A stretch of DNA of 64,000 nucleotides from Bidens hawaiensis (taxonomy: Eukaryota; Streptophyta; Magnoliopsida; Asterales; Asteraceae): assembly GCA_021521415.1 (NCBI GenBank), contig JAIQDT010003846.1, positions 62,001-126,000 of the forward strand. Reading direction: 5' to 3'. Made by a program: the position numbers and the translations under genes. This document shows, in pieces, positions 1-11,503 of the stretch. The notes beneath the pieces were generated by a model, which worked only from the letters and a program-made list of their open reading frames with translations, had not been told where the DNA came from and ran no database searches. Numbering within the stretch: position 1 is the first letter of the stretch; every line of letters begins with the position of its first letter.

Positions 1-669
1 AAACCGTATATAACTCTCTTCAAGGCACACCAAATGAGTTCAACATGAGTCTCTATTTAAAGGCAGTTTGGAGTGAGTGGCATGGCCCCGTGCTTCATGA
101 GGCACGACCCCATGTCCACATGTCCAGTCGCAGTAAGTACTGTCAGATCATACATGATGACTCACCATGCCCCCATGCTTCCTGAGGCATGGCCCCGTGC
201 TTTTTAGTGACATGTGCTAATTCTTTTTGTTGTTTCTGAAAGGTGACCACGGCCCGTGTCCATTGAAGAACGGCCCCGTGTTCAGCTGTCCACTATTTTG
301 TCTTTTCTTGTAGATTATTGTCTAATCTGATAGGTGAGCATGGTCTCGTGTTCCCAGAAGCTCGGCCACGTGTTTCCTAAAGCACAGCCCTGTGTTTCCT
401 GAAGCACGGCCCCATGTTCTCAGACGCACAGCCCCATGTTTCCTGAGCACACCCCCATGTTTTTTGAAGCACATCCCCATGTGTTGCAGTTTTCTTTGGT
501 TTTCTTTTATTTTTCTTTGTCTTTTCATTCGTTTCTTCGTTTGAGACTTGGATTCACTTGTAAATACATTTTAACATGATAAGTAGTTATTTGAACTACA
601 TTATACGATAGAAGTTGAAGTTTTAGAGATTATTTGCTACTAAAAAGATGTATATTCTTATATACGTCA
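1..669 (-). mobile_element. Athila-type 3' LTR (cut by window edge)
   Basis: This is the U3-side part of a long terminal repeat read on the minus strand. Its start is fixed at 669, where minus-strand TGACGTATATAAG follows a polypurine tract. Positions 1-669 match 43321-43947 base for base apart from scattered changes, so two copies of this LTR family lie in the window. It belongs to the gag-pol on the same strand at 2478-6935. The LTR continues beyond the window start. Confidence 0.85.
336..484. repeat. Degenerate CACGGCCCCGTG tandem array in the LTR
   Basis: A unit of about 22-24 bp of the form GCACGGCCCCGTGTTTCCTGAA is repeated about six times with substitutions. Each core is an inverted repeat, CACGG-CC-CCGTG. 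Further single cores lie at about 80-275. The second LTR copy has the same array at 43636-43762. The translated reading frames across it are by-products of the repeat. Confidence 0.85.
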
Positions 670-685
670 AATATCCCCACACTTG
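670..685 (-). other. Polypurine tract of the Athila element
   Basis: On the minus strand the tract reads AAGTGTGGGGATATT, directly before the LTR start TGACG at 669. This is the expected plus-strand primer site of a minus-strand LTR retrotransposon and it fixes the LTR edge. Confidence 0.8.
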
Positions 686-2352
686 AACCTTGCTTGTCCT
701 CAAGCAATCTACTTATAAATATTCTCTAAAAATTGAAAGTTAGGACCATAGATTAAACATCCCCTAAAAGTGTTCCAAGAAAACGGGAACAAAATAACCA
801 ACCTTAAATCACAGGTATATGTGTAGTGATATATAAAAAAAGTGATTTGTTTTATGAGCTTCCGTATATGCAAAACGTCACGTTCTCACAATGTTCACTC
901 ACACTTGGTTTAATGTCTGATCATACATGTAATGTATGTATGTGAACACTCTTACCCAAGATGTAACCTATGATAAATAAGCTTGTAACAAGTTCAAATC
1001 TCCATCTTTGTGAAGGGTTGCATAGATTGGAAGGTAATATAGGTTGGTTTTGTTTGAGTAGGGATTTGGTATTTTGTGGTGGTTCAAGGGTTTAGGTTAA
1101 TGAGGATGAGGACGAGGATGGAAAATACAACTTCTGCTGATTGTCGGGAGTCTTAAGATGTATTCAACAGTCAGCTCATTTCTCCCGATTGCTACTTTTT
1201 TTTAAACTAGTGACTCTTTTATGGTCAGATCGTCAAGACAAGTTTTGTCGAGGATGTGAATTAGTTCTTCCTCAATCGTGTTCTGAACATAACTCCAAAC
1301 TCTAATGGATCGTTCGGCTTTGAGCCTAATAATCCCCACCCTCATTAGTTCGGTATATTCACGTTGAGACTGAGTTTGACTTTTTCTATATATTCCTTCG
1401 TGGGACCAGTTTCAGCATTCTAAGCATCGTTCATATCTTTTTGCTCTTCTTTTCATTGCGCTTTTGGAAACTCCACAAAATGGTGGCCTTTGTTCGTCTT
1501 GGCACCACTTTTTCTTCACCTCATTGCTAAAGAGAAAGATTCTCTCCCTAAGTTTTGGAGGCAATTAACCTAGGTTTTTGCGAAATGTATGCAGCAAAGG
1601 AAATTAAAAATCGAAAGAATGCATTTCCAGTCCTTTAGGGTCTGCCGGTAAAAGACCACTGTTGTATTTTACCTCGGATAGGGATAAAGTGGTAAGGTTT
1701 TTGGATAAGGTTTTTGGGTTTTTTTGATTTAGAGAATGATTCGAGGGAATGGTGACAATATTACCTTCTTCTTTATACAATGCTTCGTGCAGTTTTGAAA
1801 TGAATATTTGTGACAAGTTCTAAGTCACGCGAAACATATGAGTCACTCAAAGCTTTCGAAAAAAAAATATATATGGCATGGGGTTTATTTCACAGTAACG
1901 GAGGAATTGAGTATAAACGCCATATTTTGCATAAATTTATTCTCAATATTACAAAACTTCTTTTTACTTTTTCACTTTTTTGGTTATAATAGATTTTTAT
2001 TTGGTTATTTGCAAAATATTCTCTTAGAGTTTCTTTTTGTTTTATTATAAAAGCAGTCTTTGTTTGCTACAAAAATTTTGTTTATTTAGAGAATTTTATA
2101 ATTAGTTGAACAAGTAGTTGGTCAAGTAATTCCCCTCCCCACACTTGAATCTCACATTATCCTCAGTGTGAAAAGATTCGTAAAAAGATTTATTCATATG
2201 AAGTATGGTGGGTAAAATGGAAAGGAACTTCCCTACGGGCTAACGAATTTCTACAGAGTGTCCCCTATTTTTCGTCCGTTCTCCTGTAATGTACCTAATT
2301 TATAAAAAACTGCACACAACCAACAAACATTCAAAGCATAATAATAGTGAAA

Positions 2353-2412
<60 letters not shown>

Positions 2413-2477
2413 TATTATTATTAATTATTTTATTTTTTATTTACAATGCCTAGTTTAATCAGGGTCTTGGCCAGACC
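686..2477 (-). other. Non-coding tail between Athila pol and 3' LTR
   Basis: About 1.8 kb separates the end of integrase from the polypurine tract. Athila elements often carry an env-like ORF here. I see only short frames (the longest minus-strand one is 70 codons at 1604-1816), so any such ORF is gone or unrecognisable. An ATT microsatellite lies at 2353-2427. Confidence 0.6.
2353..2427. repeat. (ATT)n microsatellite
   Basis: An uninterrupted ATT run of about 58 bp is followed by imperfect repeats up to about 2427. Confidence 0.95.
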
Positions 2478-3604
2478 CTACTTCCAACATGTTCGTTGAT
2501 CTGGTTGGAGGATTAGTACCTCCAACACGGTCACGTATGGTCCATCGATGTATGGTTTTAATCCATGTCCATTAACTTTGAACTTGTGGCCGTCAGAATT
2601 TGAGATCTTGACTGTCCCATAGTCAAAAACTGATTCAACTATGTGTGGACCTGTCCAACAAGATTTGAACTTTCCTGGGTAAAGACGTAAACGTGTGTTG
2701 TATAACAGTACACGATAGTCAACTTGAAATTTTTTGTTTCCTTTTAAATGGGCATCGTGTAAACGTTTAGTCTTTACTTTGTAAGACCAGGAATTTTCAT
2801 ATGCCAGTGCTCTTAGTTCTTCTAGTTTGTGAATTTGATCTTTCCGGTTTTTACCGGCTGGCATTAGATCAAAGTTCACTGCTTTGAGAGCCTAGTAAGC
2901 TTTGTGCTTTAGTTCTACGGGTAGATGACATGCTTTCCTATGGGGGTTTTGTAGGCTGTCATAAGCGCCCAAAAAGCGTCATCTAACATTTCTGCCCAAT
3001 TTTTGCGATTCATTCCTATAGTTTTTTCGAGGATTCTTTTAATTCCCCTATTCGAAACTTCTACTTGCCCACTGGTCTGAGGGTGATATGGTGTTGCCAA
3101 ACGGGGGTGAACTCCATATCGTGCTAAGACTTTGTCCATCAAGGCATTACAAAAGTGAGTACCTCTGTCGCTGATTAGCGCTTTTGAAGTACCGAATCGT
3201 ACAACTACTAGAGCATCATTAGTGGGAAGAGCTTGTGCTTCTACCCTTTTGGATACGCAGTCGACTGCTACAAGGATGTATTTGTTTCCGAATGATTTAG
3301 GAAATAGGCCCATGAAATCTATTCCCCATACATCAAAGACTTCACAAATTTGAATGCCTTTTTGAGCCATCTCATTTTTGGCTGAGATGTTCCCGGCTCT
3401 TTGACAAGCATCGCATGCTTTGATCAAAGCACGTGTGTCTTTATATACGGTGGGCCAGAAGAATCCTTTATCAAACACTTTTCTGATGGTAGTGGCGGTA
3501 CAGTGGTGTCCGCCAGTTGGTCCTTCATTACAAGCTAAATAGTTTCTAAAATCGGAAAACCAAGGACTCTCATCTTCCTCTTGCATGAATGCTTGGATAT
3601 GCAT
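2478..3604 (-). pseudogene. Athila integrase (degraded)
   Basis: Integrase joins retroelement cDNA to the chromosome. Reading from 3604 down, the 229-codon frame holds the zinc-binding half with HHC and CDACQ, then the catalytic core. The three acidic residues are visible: D in VWGIDFMG, D in ISDRGTHF and E in [10 protein letters not shown]. Before the second Asp the protein looks about 10 residues short ([16 protein letters not shown]), a probable in-frame deletion. The frame breaks near 2915 and resumes at 2879-2478 with the C-terminal domain (CWTGPHIVE, then GTVKIS and FKVNGHGLKPY). It lies directly downstream of RT and RNase H in the order expected for Ty3/gypsy. The broken frame makes it a pseudogene. 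Confidence 0.85.
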
Positions 3605-4190
3605 GAGAAATTCATGTGGAAAATTATCATCGATAATTTCCTCATGCTATTCTTCTAAAGCTGGGAATTCTAAGCGAGAGAGATGGTCTGGGGCTATATT
3701 TTCTTCTCCTTTTTTATCCTTGACTTCTATGTCGAATTCTTGGAGTAAGAGAATCCATCGGATAAGTCTAGGTGTGGCATCCTGCTTGTTGAAGAGGTAT
3801 CAAATGGCTGCATGGTCGGTGTAAACTATGGTTTTGGAAAGAACTAGGTATGATCTAAACTTTCCAAAGGCGAACACTACTGCTAATAACTCTTTTTCCA
3901 TTGTGGTGTAATTTTCTTATGCATCATTACGAGTTTTACTAGCATAGTAAATTGGGTGAAAATGTTTCTCTTTTCGTTGTCCGATTACGGCCCCAACTGC
4001 AAAGTCACTTGCATCGCACATGATTTCGAATGGAAGGGTCCAAGCGGGTGTAGTCATGATTGGTGCGTTGACTGGCTTGTATTATAATGTATTGAATGAC
4101 TAAACACATTCTATAGAGAAAACGAATGGTGCATCTTATTCTAGAAGTTTGGTCCTAGTCTAGCAATTTTGGAGAAGTCTTTTATGGAAC
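3605..4190 (-). pseudogene. Athila RNase H (degraded)
   Basis: No long frame survives, but conceptual reading on the minus strand gives the RNase H pattern: IMCDASDFAVGAVIGQR near 4030, then HPIYYASKT, ELLAVVFAFGKFRSYL, VYTDHAA and [14 protein letters not shown] down to about 3740. Stops interrupt it, for example within ASKTRNDA-stop-ENYTT near 3920. The next stretch, DHLSRLEF, leads into integrase. This domain removes the RNA strand during reverse transcription. Confidence 0.75.
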
Positions 4191-5457
4191 GATGGTAGAA
4201 TCCTGCGTTACCTACAAAACTTCTAATGGCTTTGACTGAAGTTGGTGGCGGAAGTTTAGAGATGGTTTATATTTTTGCCCTATCAACTTCTAATCGTTCT
4301 TGAGATATCTTGTGACCGAGAACAATGCCCACTTTAACCATAAAGTGGCATTTTTCACAGTTAAGTACTTAATTCACTTCTTCACACATAGTCAACATTT
4401 TGTCTAGGTTTTTTAAACAATGATCGAAGGAGTCTCCAAAGACTAAGAAGTCATCCATGAATACTTCAACAGAAATTTTGATCATTTCATGAAATATGGC
4501 CACCATGCAACGTTGGAAGGTGGCTGCAGCATTACATAGTCCAAATGGCATTCTTTGGAAGGCGAAGTTTCCATACGGGCATGTAAAAGTGGTTTTCTCT
4601 TGATCTTCAGGGGCTATGGGAATTTGAAAGTATCCGGAGAATCCATCAAGAAAACATTAGAACATTTTTCCATATAGAAGTTCAAGCATTTGATCGATAA
4701 AAGGAAGTGGAAATGGATCTTTTCTTGTTGCGCCATTAAGCTTCCAGTAGTCAATGCAAACTCGCCAGCCTATGATGGTTCTCATCGGTATTAGTTCGTC
4801 CTTATCTTTCATTACAAATGTCATTCCTCCCTTCTTGGGTACTAGTTGAACTGGACTAACCCAAGGTTAATCTGAGATTGGGTAGATTGTTCCGGCATCA
4901 AGTAGTTTGATTACTTCCTTCTTCACCACGTCTTGCATGTTGGGATTGAGACGTCTTTGATGTTGGACTACAGGCTTATATTCTTCCTCCATGAGAATTT
5001 TGTGAGTGCAAAAGGAAGGATTGATGCCCTTGATATCCATGATCTTCCATGCGATGGCCTTCCTGAGAATTTTGTGAGTGCAAAAGGAAGGATTGATGCC
5101 CTTGATATCCATGATCTTCCATGCGATGGCCTTCCTATGGTTTTTTAGAACCTTAAGAAGTTCGTCTTTCTCTTTTTTAGAAAGGTGAGATGAAATAATT
5201 ACTGGGAGTTGAGAGTCTTTTTCAAGAAAGTCATATTCGAGACGGTTCGGGATTTCTTTTAACTCTAAGGCTGGTGGTTCTTCAATTGATGGTTTCGATT
5301 TTTCATTACATTTGGTGATCTCACATATTACTTCTGATGCTTCTTGATTGATGTCATTAGCATTGAGATTTTTGTTTTCTAGAATGAGTTTAGTGTCTAT
5401 ATCAGTTAATATTTGTGTTTCTAATGGTGTATTGATGGAAGATTTTGCACATAACAA
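4191..5457 (-). pseudogene. Athila reverse transcriptase (degraded)
   Basis: The N-terminal part (5457-4867) reads LPVIISSHLSKKEKDELLKV, then AIAWKIMDIKGINPSFC, then RRLNPNMQDVVKKEVIKLLD and YPISD, typical of Athila RT. The palm is at 4551-4369 with MPFGLCNAAATFQRCM and the active-site box FMDD in VEVFMDDFLVFGDSF. Between them the frame is broken, and a stop ends the second segment after LTMCEEVN. A 72-bp tandem duplication repeats 24 residues of the N-terminal segment. Assignment to the Athila lineage rests on this wording and on the tRNA-Asp PBS seen at 36749; the element itself is 5' truncated here. Confidence 0.85.
4992..5135. repeat. 72-bp tandem duplication inside RT
   Basis: Unit 1 is 4992-5063 and unit 2 is 5064-5135; both begin TGAGAATTTTGTGAGTG and look identical. 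The length is 24 codons, so the reading frame is kept, giving two copies of the segment that starts RKAIAWKIMDIKG. Confidence 0.9.
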
Positions 5458-6120
5458 CTCACGATAGAATCGATGATGTCGACACAGTACAATGTGTCAT
5501 CGTGATGTTGCAGATGTGGCATAGATTTTCCTATGTCAAAAGTTATAGCCTCGTCATTAACCCATAGAGTTAGTTTTCCGGTGCAAACATCTATGATAAC
5601 TTTGAAGTGGCTAAGAAGGGTCTTCCTAAAATCAGAGGTACACTTTTGTCTTCCTCCATGTCTAGAATTACGAAATCTACTGGGAAACAAAGTTGTCAAT
5701 TTTGACAAGCATGTTTTCAACAATTCCCCAAGGATATTGAACGGATCGATCAGTTAACTGAATGCTCATGCGGGTTGGTTTTGGTTCACCTATCCCTAGT
5801 TTTTCAAAAACCGCTTATGGCATTAGGTTGATACTAAATCCTAGGTCGGCTATGGCATTGCTAATAGAAAAATTTCCTATGAGACAAGGGATAGTAAAGC
5901 TCCCTGGATCGGTCATTTTCGGTGGTAACTTGTTCTGGAGGACAGCTAAACATTCTTCACTCAGGGTGACATGCGAGAGCTCCTCCAGCTTCCTTTTGTT
6001 GGTTAGCACTTCTTTGAGAAATTTTTGCGTATTTTGGCATTTGAGCAATGGCTTCAGAAAAGGTATGTTGATGTGGAGTTGTTTGAAGAGTTCTAAAAAC
6101 TTCCCGTGCTGGGCTTCCAA
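5458..6120 (-). pseudogene. Athila aspartic protease (degraded)
   Basis: The upstream frame (6120-5815) ends with LNKLPPKMTDPGSFTIPC-like wording and the active-site loop ADLGFSINLMP, the Athila form of the retropepsin D-L-G signature, with F where A is usual. The following stretch (5723-5421) in another frame holds [20 protein letters not shown] and DIGKSMPH, matching the C-terminal side of the domain. The frame change and stops make it inactive. It lies between gag and RT, as expected. Confidence 0.75.
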
Positions 6121-6364
6121 TCTCTCCTACTTCAGTCTTCCTGGGTATGGAATAGGTGGAATATAGGTTTTGACTAGTTCCTTAGGTTTTATGGTGCCTG
6201 TTGGAATCAGTACTTCTCGTGTTTTGCTAGTGGTTTCCTTCTCCATAAGAACTCTGACGGTGTTTTTTTATCAGGTCCACCAATACGACTGGTTTCGTCA
6301 TGGTTGTCAGTGCGGAAAATCGTAAAGGTATTTTTCCAACTTTGTCTTGGACCCTCGAATAGGG
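6121..6364 (-). other. Gag-protease linker of Athila
   Basis: About 240 bp joins the gag remains to the protease remains. Frames are broken and no separate motif is visible. Confidence 0.5.
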
Positions 6365-6935
6365 CTACTTCCTTGACCTACTCCAACTTGGCATTCTTTC
6401 TGGTTGGCGGTTCATTGGTTTCTTCCACGGGCCTCTTGGTTTCATGCTCTTGTGATCATTATCTATTTGGCATGCACCCTTTCCCCTAATAAACGCTTTG
6501 GTTTTGTCGATGACCCCTTCCAAGGTGAGTGGTAGATCTTTGTGGAGCTTCTCCACCAATTGGTTGTTTCTCACCATATGACATAAGGCGAAAATTTTCA
6601 CCAGATCTTCCATGTCGGCCACCTCCATGCTTTCTCGTTTGAATCTTTCTATAAACTCTTCCACATTCTCTCCATCCACCTCTTTTTATTGTGCAATGAA
6701 ATGTGCCTTCACACTTTTTCTTCGTTGGTTAAAGTTTTTCAAGCACACCCATTTGTATAACTTCGAAGCCATCTATGTTTCCTGCAGGTAACTTGTCGAA
6801 CCACTTACGGGCTACTCCAGTTAATGTTTGGGTTAAAATATAACACCACCCCGGCATCGACCATCCTTCCACTTTAGGCGCACCAGTAAATGAGAACAAA
6901 TGGTCATCTGGGTCGTTCATGTCGTCATACTCGTA
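6365..6935 (-). pseudogene. Athila gag, 5' truncated
   Basis: Two frames (6920-6729 and 6679-6365) give the central Ty3/gypsy gag domain: NDPDDHLFSFTGAP, GVARKWFDKLPAG, then VEEFIERFKRE and ALCHMVRNNQLVEKL. This is the capsid-like part that coats element RNA. A stop separates the two frames. The N-terminal gag segment is missing: at about 6935 the sequence changes abruptly into a copia fragment. A matching N-terminal Athila gag piece with PBS lies at 36138-36766. Confidence 0.8.
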
Positions 6936-7905
6936 TTGAATGAGACATGTCCTAAACGACTAGGCCACTTATCAAACGAAGTAGGAAGATGCGTAGCGGA
7001 AAGAGCAATAATGAGAGACTTGTGACTTTTTGAAAGGACATAGAAACCGTTTTCACAGGTTCCTCTAGCAATGACCTCCGTTGTTTTTCGGTGCTAAATG
7101 TGGAAAAAGTGTTAGAGAATGGTACATTTAAAGGTGAATCATTAGTTAAACGACTTATGGATAAAAGATCTTTGGTAATGTTGGGAACAACAAGCACGTT
7201 TTGTAAAGGAATTGTGTTATTAATCGTGGTTGTCCCGATTCGTGAAACAGCTAAAGACTGACCATTTCCAAAGGTGACGCGAGTATTTCCAGAGTCCGCA
7301 TGGGAGTCATCTAGACTTGTTGGACACCAGAGCATTTGAGTTGTAGCACCGGCATTGATAGTCCATCCAGGGAAAAATGGGCTGATGACACATTGCGCTT
7401 GAAAAGATTGTGATAGATGTGCATCAAGTGGAGTAACCCGTTGAGCATAACTTGGCAACTCAGGATATTGAGTGGCATTATAGCCCTCTTTTTTTGATAA
7501 TTTGACAACGAAGGGTTCGTTTGTTGGTGTGTGATCTTCCATGGGTAGAGGAAAAGCCTCAAAAATGACCATGAGAGGATCCGAGGTTGGTGTAGGAGCG
7601 ATTGTATTGGGACGTAAAAGCGGCTTGGGAGGTTGGTTTCCGTGACGGGTTTGATGAAATATCTCTTGATTTGCTTCTTGTGCAAAAAATCATGAAACAT
7701 ATCTGGAAGGTTCTTGGGAGCTAGCGAAGTTTTCATATGAGGCACCAAGTCCATACGGGAACCAATTCCGTTTATCTTCTTCAGTAATGGGGTGACCAAT
7801 AGCAGTGAGTAGATCACAAAGGGCCTTGAATTTCTTACAATGTTCGGATATGCTGGATGTACTGTTTTGAAGTTTCCTTAGAGAATATCTGAGAGTATGC
7901 ATATG
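6936..7905 (-). pseudogene. Ty1/copia gag-protease fragment
   Basis: On the minus strand from 7902 the frame reads HTLRYSLRKLQNSTSSISEH, then FKALCDLLTAIGHPITEEDK and WFPYGLGASYENF, the copia gag domain (UBN2 type). A second frame (7572-6952) holds the protease region, with GNGQSLAVSRIG and NVLVVPNITKDLLSISRLT. Near 6960-6935 the GAG-pre-integrase wording RLGHVSFNT appears and is then cut by Athila gag sequence. No integrase or RT follows, so only the 5' third of the ORF remains. It differs from the Sirevirus elements of this window and represents another copia lineage. Confidence 0.8.
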
Positions 7906-7924
7906 TTCATATTTAGCAGCTTGT

Positions 7925-8421
7925 GCATGGTTGTGTTGTCTTTGTCTTTGTTTATCTATTGAAATTATTTATTATAAATGTAAATGGAATTTTGGGGATT
8001 TCATATATGCCATTCTTTATGTTATGTATATCGAATTTGTCCATCCGTTAATGTAAGGGTCATTCGTTACGGAATGTATAACGAATGATCCCATTCGCTA
8101 AAGTATTAGTCCATTCGTTATGGATGTTTAACGAATGAGTCATTCGTTGTACATTAAGTTAGTAATAAGGAATGAAGACGAATAGCCCCGGTTTGTTATG
8201 AGATGTATAACGAATGGGGCCATCTTCTATATATATCTTGTACCCTGTTCATAACTTAAAAAGTGTGTTATTATTTTTCTAAGATCTCGTTACTCTGCCC
8301 GATTGTTCACTCACACACACTTCGATTAACATAATTCCTTAATCGTATAATCACATGTTTATATCAAGCACTAGATTGTAAAGTGTGAACAAAAATCAAT
8401 TGTTCACACAGTGGTTTCTCA
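7925..8421 (+). mobile_element. 5' LTR of host Sirevirus
   Basis: The right edge is set by the primer site: the repeat ends TTTCTCA at 8421, two bases before TGGTATCAGAGC. The left edge is only approximate because no second LTR of this element is present for comparison. It contains inverted pairs of ATTCGTTA / TAACGAAT at about 8040-8215 and a TATA-like CTATATATATC near 8228, a plausible promoter for the element transcript. Confidence 0.65.
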
Positions 8422-8423
8422 AG

Positions 8424-8435
8424 TGGTATCAGAGC
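8424..8435 (+). other. Primer binding site, tRNA-Met(i)
   Basis: TGGTATCAGAGC is the standard complement of the 3' end of plant initiator tRNA-Met used by most Ty1/copia elements. It lies two bases after the LTR end, the same spacing as in the nested element. Confidence 0.9.
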
Positions 8436-9363
8436 CACCGCTTAATTATTCAGGTGATGTTGAGCTTAATTAACATAAATTGATGTTGATTTAAGTGTTA
8501 ATTGTATTTGATTAAATTATGAAACTGTACGACTTATATTTGAATCATTACCCAGTATTTGGCTATTAATTAATGTCAATCTGAGTTGTAATCAGTTCGT
8601 AATAAGATTCATCAGCTTTTTTTGTGTTTAATTGTAGTATTGTTTCTTAATTCAATTGAATTGATATTGTAATTGTGTTTGGAGGGAGCAGAGATTATCA
8701 TACTGGTTTTGAGTGATTTTGGAGGAGTTTGAGTTGGAATTGGTAATCTGGAATGATTAGTGTTTGTTCAGATTGTTATGACGAGTAAATTGGTAGTTTA
8801 CTTGTTGTAATTGGTGTTGATTTGCATGAGTAATCCAAGTCTGAAGATAGTTTGAATTAGTGTTTGGATCTAGAAATCTGTTGAAGATTTGAAGAACCCA
8901 CTCGTTATGTTGAATACTCATTCCTTACGTTGTAACTGCTCATTCACATGAACAGTGCTAATTGTTTATGCCACATGCCAGTTTGTTATAACTGATCATT
9001 TGCTACAGTTGCTCATTCATGATACCGTTCATCTATTTATTCATTATGCCATTCATCATTTTGTTTATCTGATCATTCTTCCTTACCATTCGTACAACCT
9101 ATTGGCGATATCATTCGTCTGACCATTTGTCACTTGGTCATTCATTTGAACAGTTGTCTGTTCATTACCAAAACCACAACCATTTGCTATAACCATTCGT
9201 TATAGTAGTTTGTTCATTCATTACCAGAACCCGAATCTCATTCGACATTACTATTACTCATTCATCACAGACGTTACAAGTTTAACAATTAACTTTTATT
9301 ATTGGACAATTTCTACCCATAACATTTCAAAGTTAATTGTTTGAACATATATATGTGTGAAAA
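8436..9363 (+). other. Leader of host Sirevirus, non-coding
   Basis: About 0.93 kb lies between PBS and gag with no long frame. From 8890 to 9260 it holds decayed CATTCGTT-type words (CTCATTCAC, CATTTGTC, CATTCGTT), the counterpart of the denser octamer cluster in the nested element's leader at 24480-24905. Confidence 0.6.
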
Positions 9364-10830
9364 ATGAAGATCTTCTAGGCATAAGCTTCACAAAATATGA
9401 TAATGCAACAGCTACTACATCTGGATGCTGAAATTGATTCACAGTCTAAATGTCCATGGCTAATGATATTAAGTGACTTTGCAAAAGAGGAGCCGAGGTT
9501 TAGAGCTCTTATTGGATCCGTACATCCTGATTGATCTAGAACCCTTGATAATGTTTATATCCCTCCCATGCTTAGTGATGCACGTACCAATTATGAAGCA
9601 AAACGATTTGAGTCTTATACTCAAGCTGAGAAGAAGGCTTTAGAGATAACCAAAGCCTATTCAACATTAACCATGGCTTTACCGTATGATACTTTTTACC
9701 AAGTGGGAAGTATTAAAATATGTGATTCTCTTTTTCAATATCTATGGCTGAGATGTATGGGGAACACATTGGAAAGTAAAAAGGTCATGCTGAAGTTTCA
9801 ATTTTGAAGCTTTTGCTTGTTGAAAGGAGAGACTGTTGAAGAAATGCTTACAAGATTTAATCATATTATTGTTGAAATGACAAAGCAAAAGATGGAACCA
9901 TCTCAATTTGACCAAATTGGACTGTCAAGAATTCATTGCCGAATTCATATTTTACGTTCTTACTTCTGTTGAAAGAGAAAAAAAATTTCAAGTGTGAAGA
10001 TTCAACGGCTTTGAAGTTCATTCAGAAAATTGATTTCTCAAGTGGTAATTCCACTTCATCTCAACCACTGAATGTCAACATGAAGGAATCCGAACAACAC
10101 TTTGATTTCCTTAGTGCATCTATGAGTTCATACGAGCAGTTGGTGGGTGGTAAAATGGCCACAAGTGAGCTTACTGATGAAGATTATAACCACATAGACC
10201 TAGATGATCTGGAACTTATGGATCTCAAATGGAACATGGCAATGATTGTGAGAAGGGTTAAAAGGTTTATGCAGAAGACTAGAAAGGATTTGTCAACTCT
10301 AAACAAGAGAGTCGAATTTGATAAGTTGAAAGTTTGGTGCTATAATTGTTAAGATTTTGGCCACTTTGCCAAAGAATGTGATAAACCTAAGAAGGAGTAC
10401 ACAAGACCCATAAACCAAGATAGAAATCCAGGAAAGAAGTATTCTGATTCTAAAGAGAGACTTCTGGGAGTGATTCTGTGTAGCCGGGTGGATCAAAAGA
10501 AATGTTGACTGATAATATTGATTGGAACCAGAGACTATTGGGAAGTTCTATGGGTAACTAGGCTAATGTACCTATGTTTGAGCCTGTTGATAGTTTTCAA
10601 GATGCAAAAGGTGAAGGATTGACTGCTGAAAGTGAATCAGAAACTGAGTCTGGTTGTGATGCTTCAATCTAAATGTCTTCAAGTTCATTTGCTTGCATGG
10701 CCAAAGTAGAAGAGGTTAGTTCTAAATCCACTTCTATTGCATCTGATAAGGTAACATGTTAATCAATTAAAGTATTTGAGACTGTTCCGTGTTCGCATTG
10801 TGATGTATTTAAGTCAAAATATGACTTAAT
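9364..10830 (+). pseudogene. Host Sirevirus gag, part 1
   Basis: The start ATG at 9364 aligns with the nested element's ATG at 24414 (both continue to ATGCAACAG...CTGGATGC). Stops occur within the first ten codons (TAG, TAA). The frame recovers at 9568-9807 (SDARTNYEAKRFESYTQAEK) and 9936-10352 (EQLVGGKMATSELTDEDYNH, then LEFD-like VEFDKLKVWCYNC). The CCHC zinc knuckle near 10340-10380 reads WCYNC-stop-DFGHFAKEC, so it is broken by a stop at its fifth position. At 10830 the coiled-coil part is cut after KSKYDL by the nested Sirevirus and resumes in frame at 25883. Confidence 0.85.
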
Positions 10831-11382
10831 TGTTAAACACGGATTAGATCTAAATGATATCTTTTATCAATTGTTGATCTAATACCTTAAACGGATCTAG
10901 TTCTAGATAATACTATTAATTAGGTTATATATATGAATATTAGTTATTAGAGATATGTGTAATAGTAATACTTTAGATGAAGGATTGATCGAGAGAGAAT
11001 TGGACAGAGAATCGTTACTCCAATAACCAATACTTAAATTAACAGGGAAGGAACTCCCTATAAATAGACGATAGAACCAATTGGTTACACATCCCGTAAA
11101 GAATTGGATCCAGTTCATTAACTTACAGACTCTCAAAGGAAAGCATAACGAATCTTTGATTCGTTATGCCCCCATTCGTCAACATTCCATGACGAATGAG
11201 AACATACATAACGAACTAGACATTACATTAGACGAATTGGCTAATTCGTTAAACATCCTTAACGAATTATCCTTACATTAACGAACTAAAGTAAACTACA
11301 TAAATACCCTTAATATTAAAATATTAGTAAATTACAAAACGATAATTACAAAGACTCGAGACGACAGAACCGTGCACTAACA
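10831..11382 (-). repeat. 3' LTR of nested Sirevirus
   Basis: The 552-bp copy pairs with 25326-25877. It holds TATA-like GGTTATATATAT on the plus strand and a cluster of CGTTA/TAACG octamers at 11135-11285. Confidence 0.93.
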
Positions 11383-11398
11383 AACACCCCCTCGTCTT
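11383..11398 (-). other. Polypurine tract of nested Sirevirus
   Basis: The minus strand reads AAGACGAGGGGGTGTT directly before the LTR start TGTTAGTGC. A G-rich tract abutting the 3' LTR is the plus-strand primer. Confidence 0.85.
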
Positions 11399-11503
11399 GA
11401 GCTCTTTGTCTTTACTTAACTTGAAACGCTTTGACACCCAATCTCGAAAACTATGAATCCCGAAATCGTGACATACACGCACTACACGCTGAAATTTCAT
11501 AGC

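Noticed and set aside
322..528. Minus-strand frame of 68 codons, and similar frames at 43515-43806
   Set aside because: They are translations of the CACGGCCCCGTG array in the LTR; repeated CFRKHGAV-type residues reflect the DNA repeat.
4933..5148. Plus-strand frame with an internal repeat
   Set aside because: Antisense shadow of the duplicated Athila RT segment.
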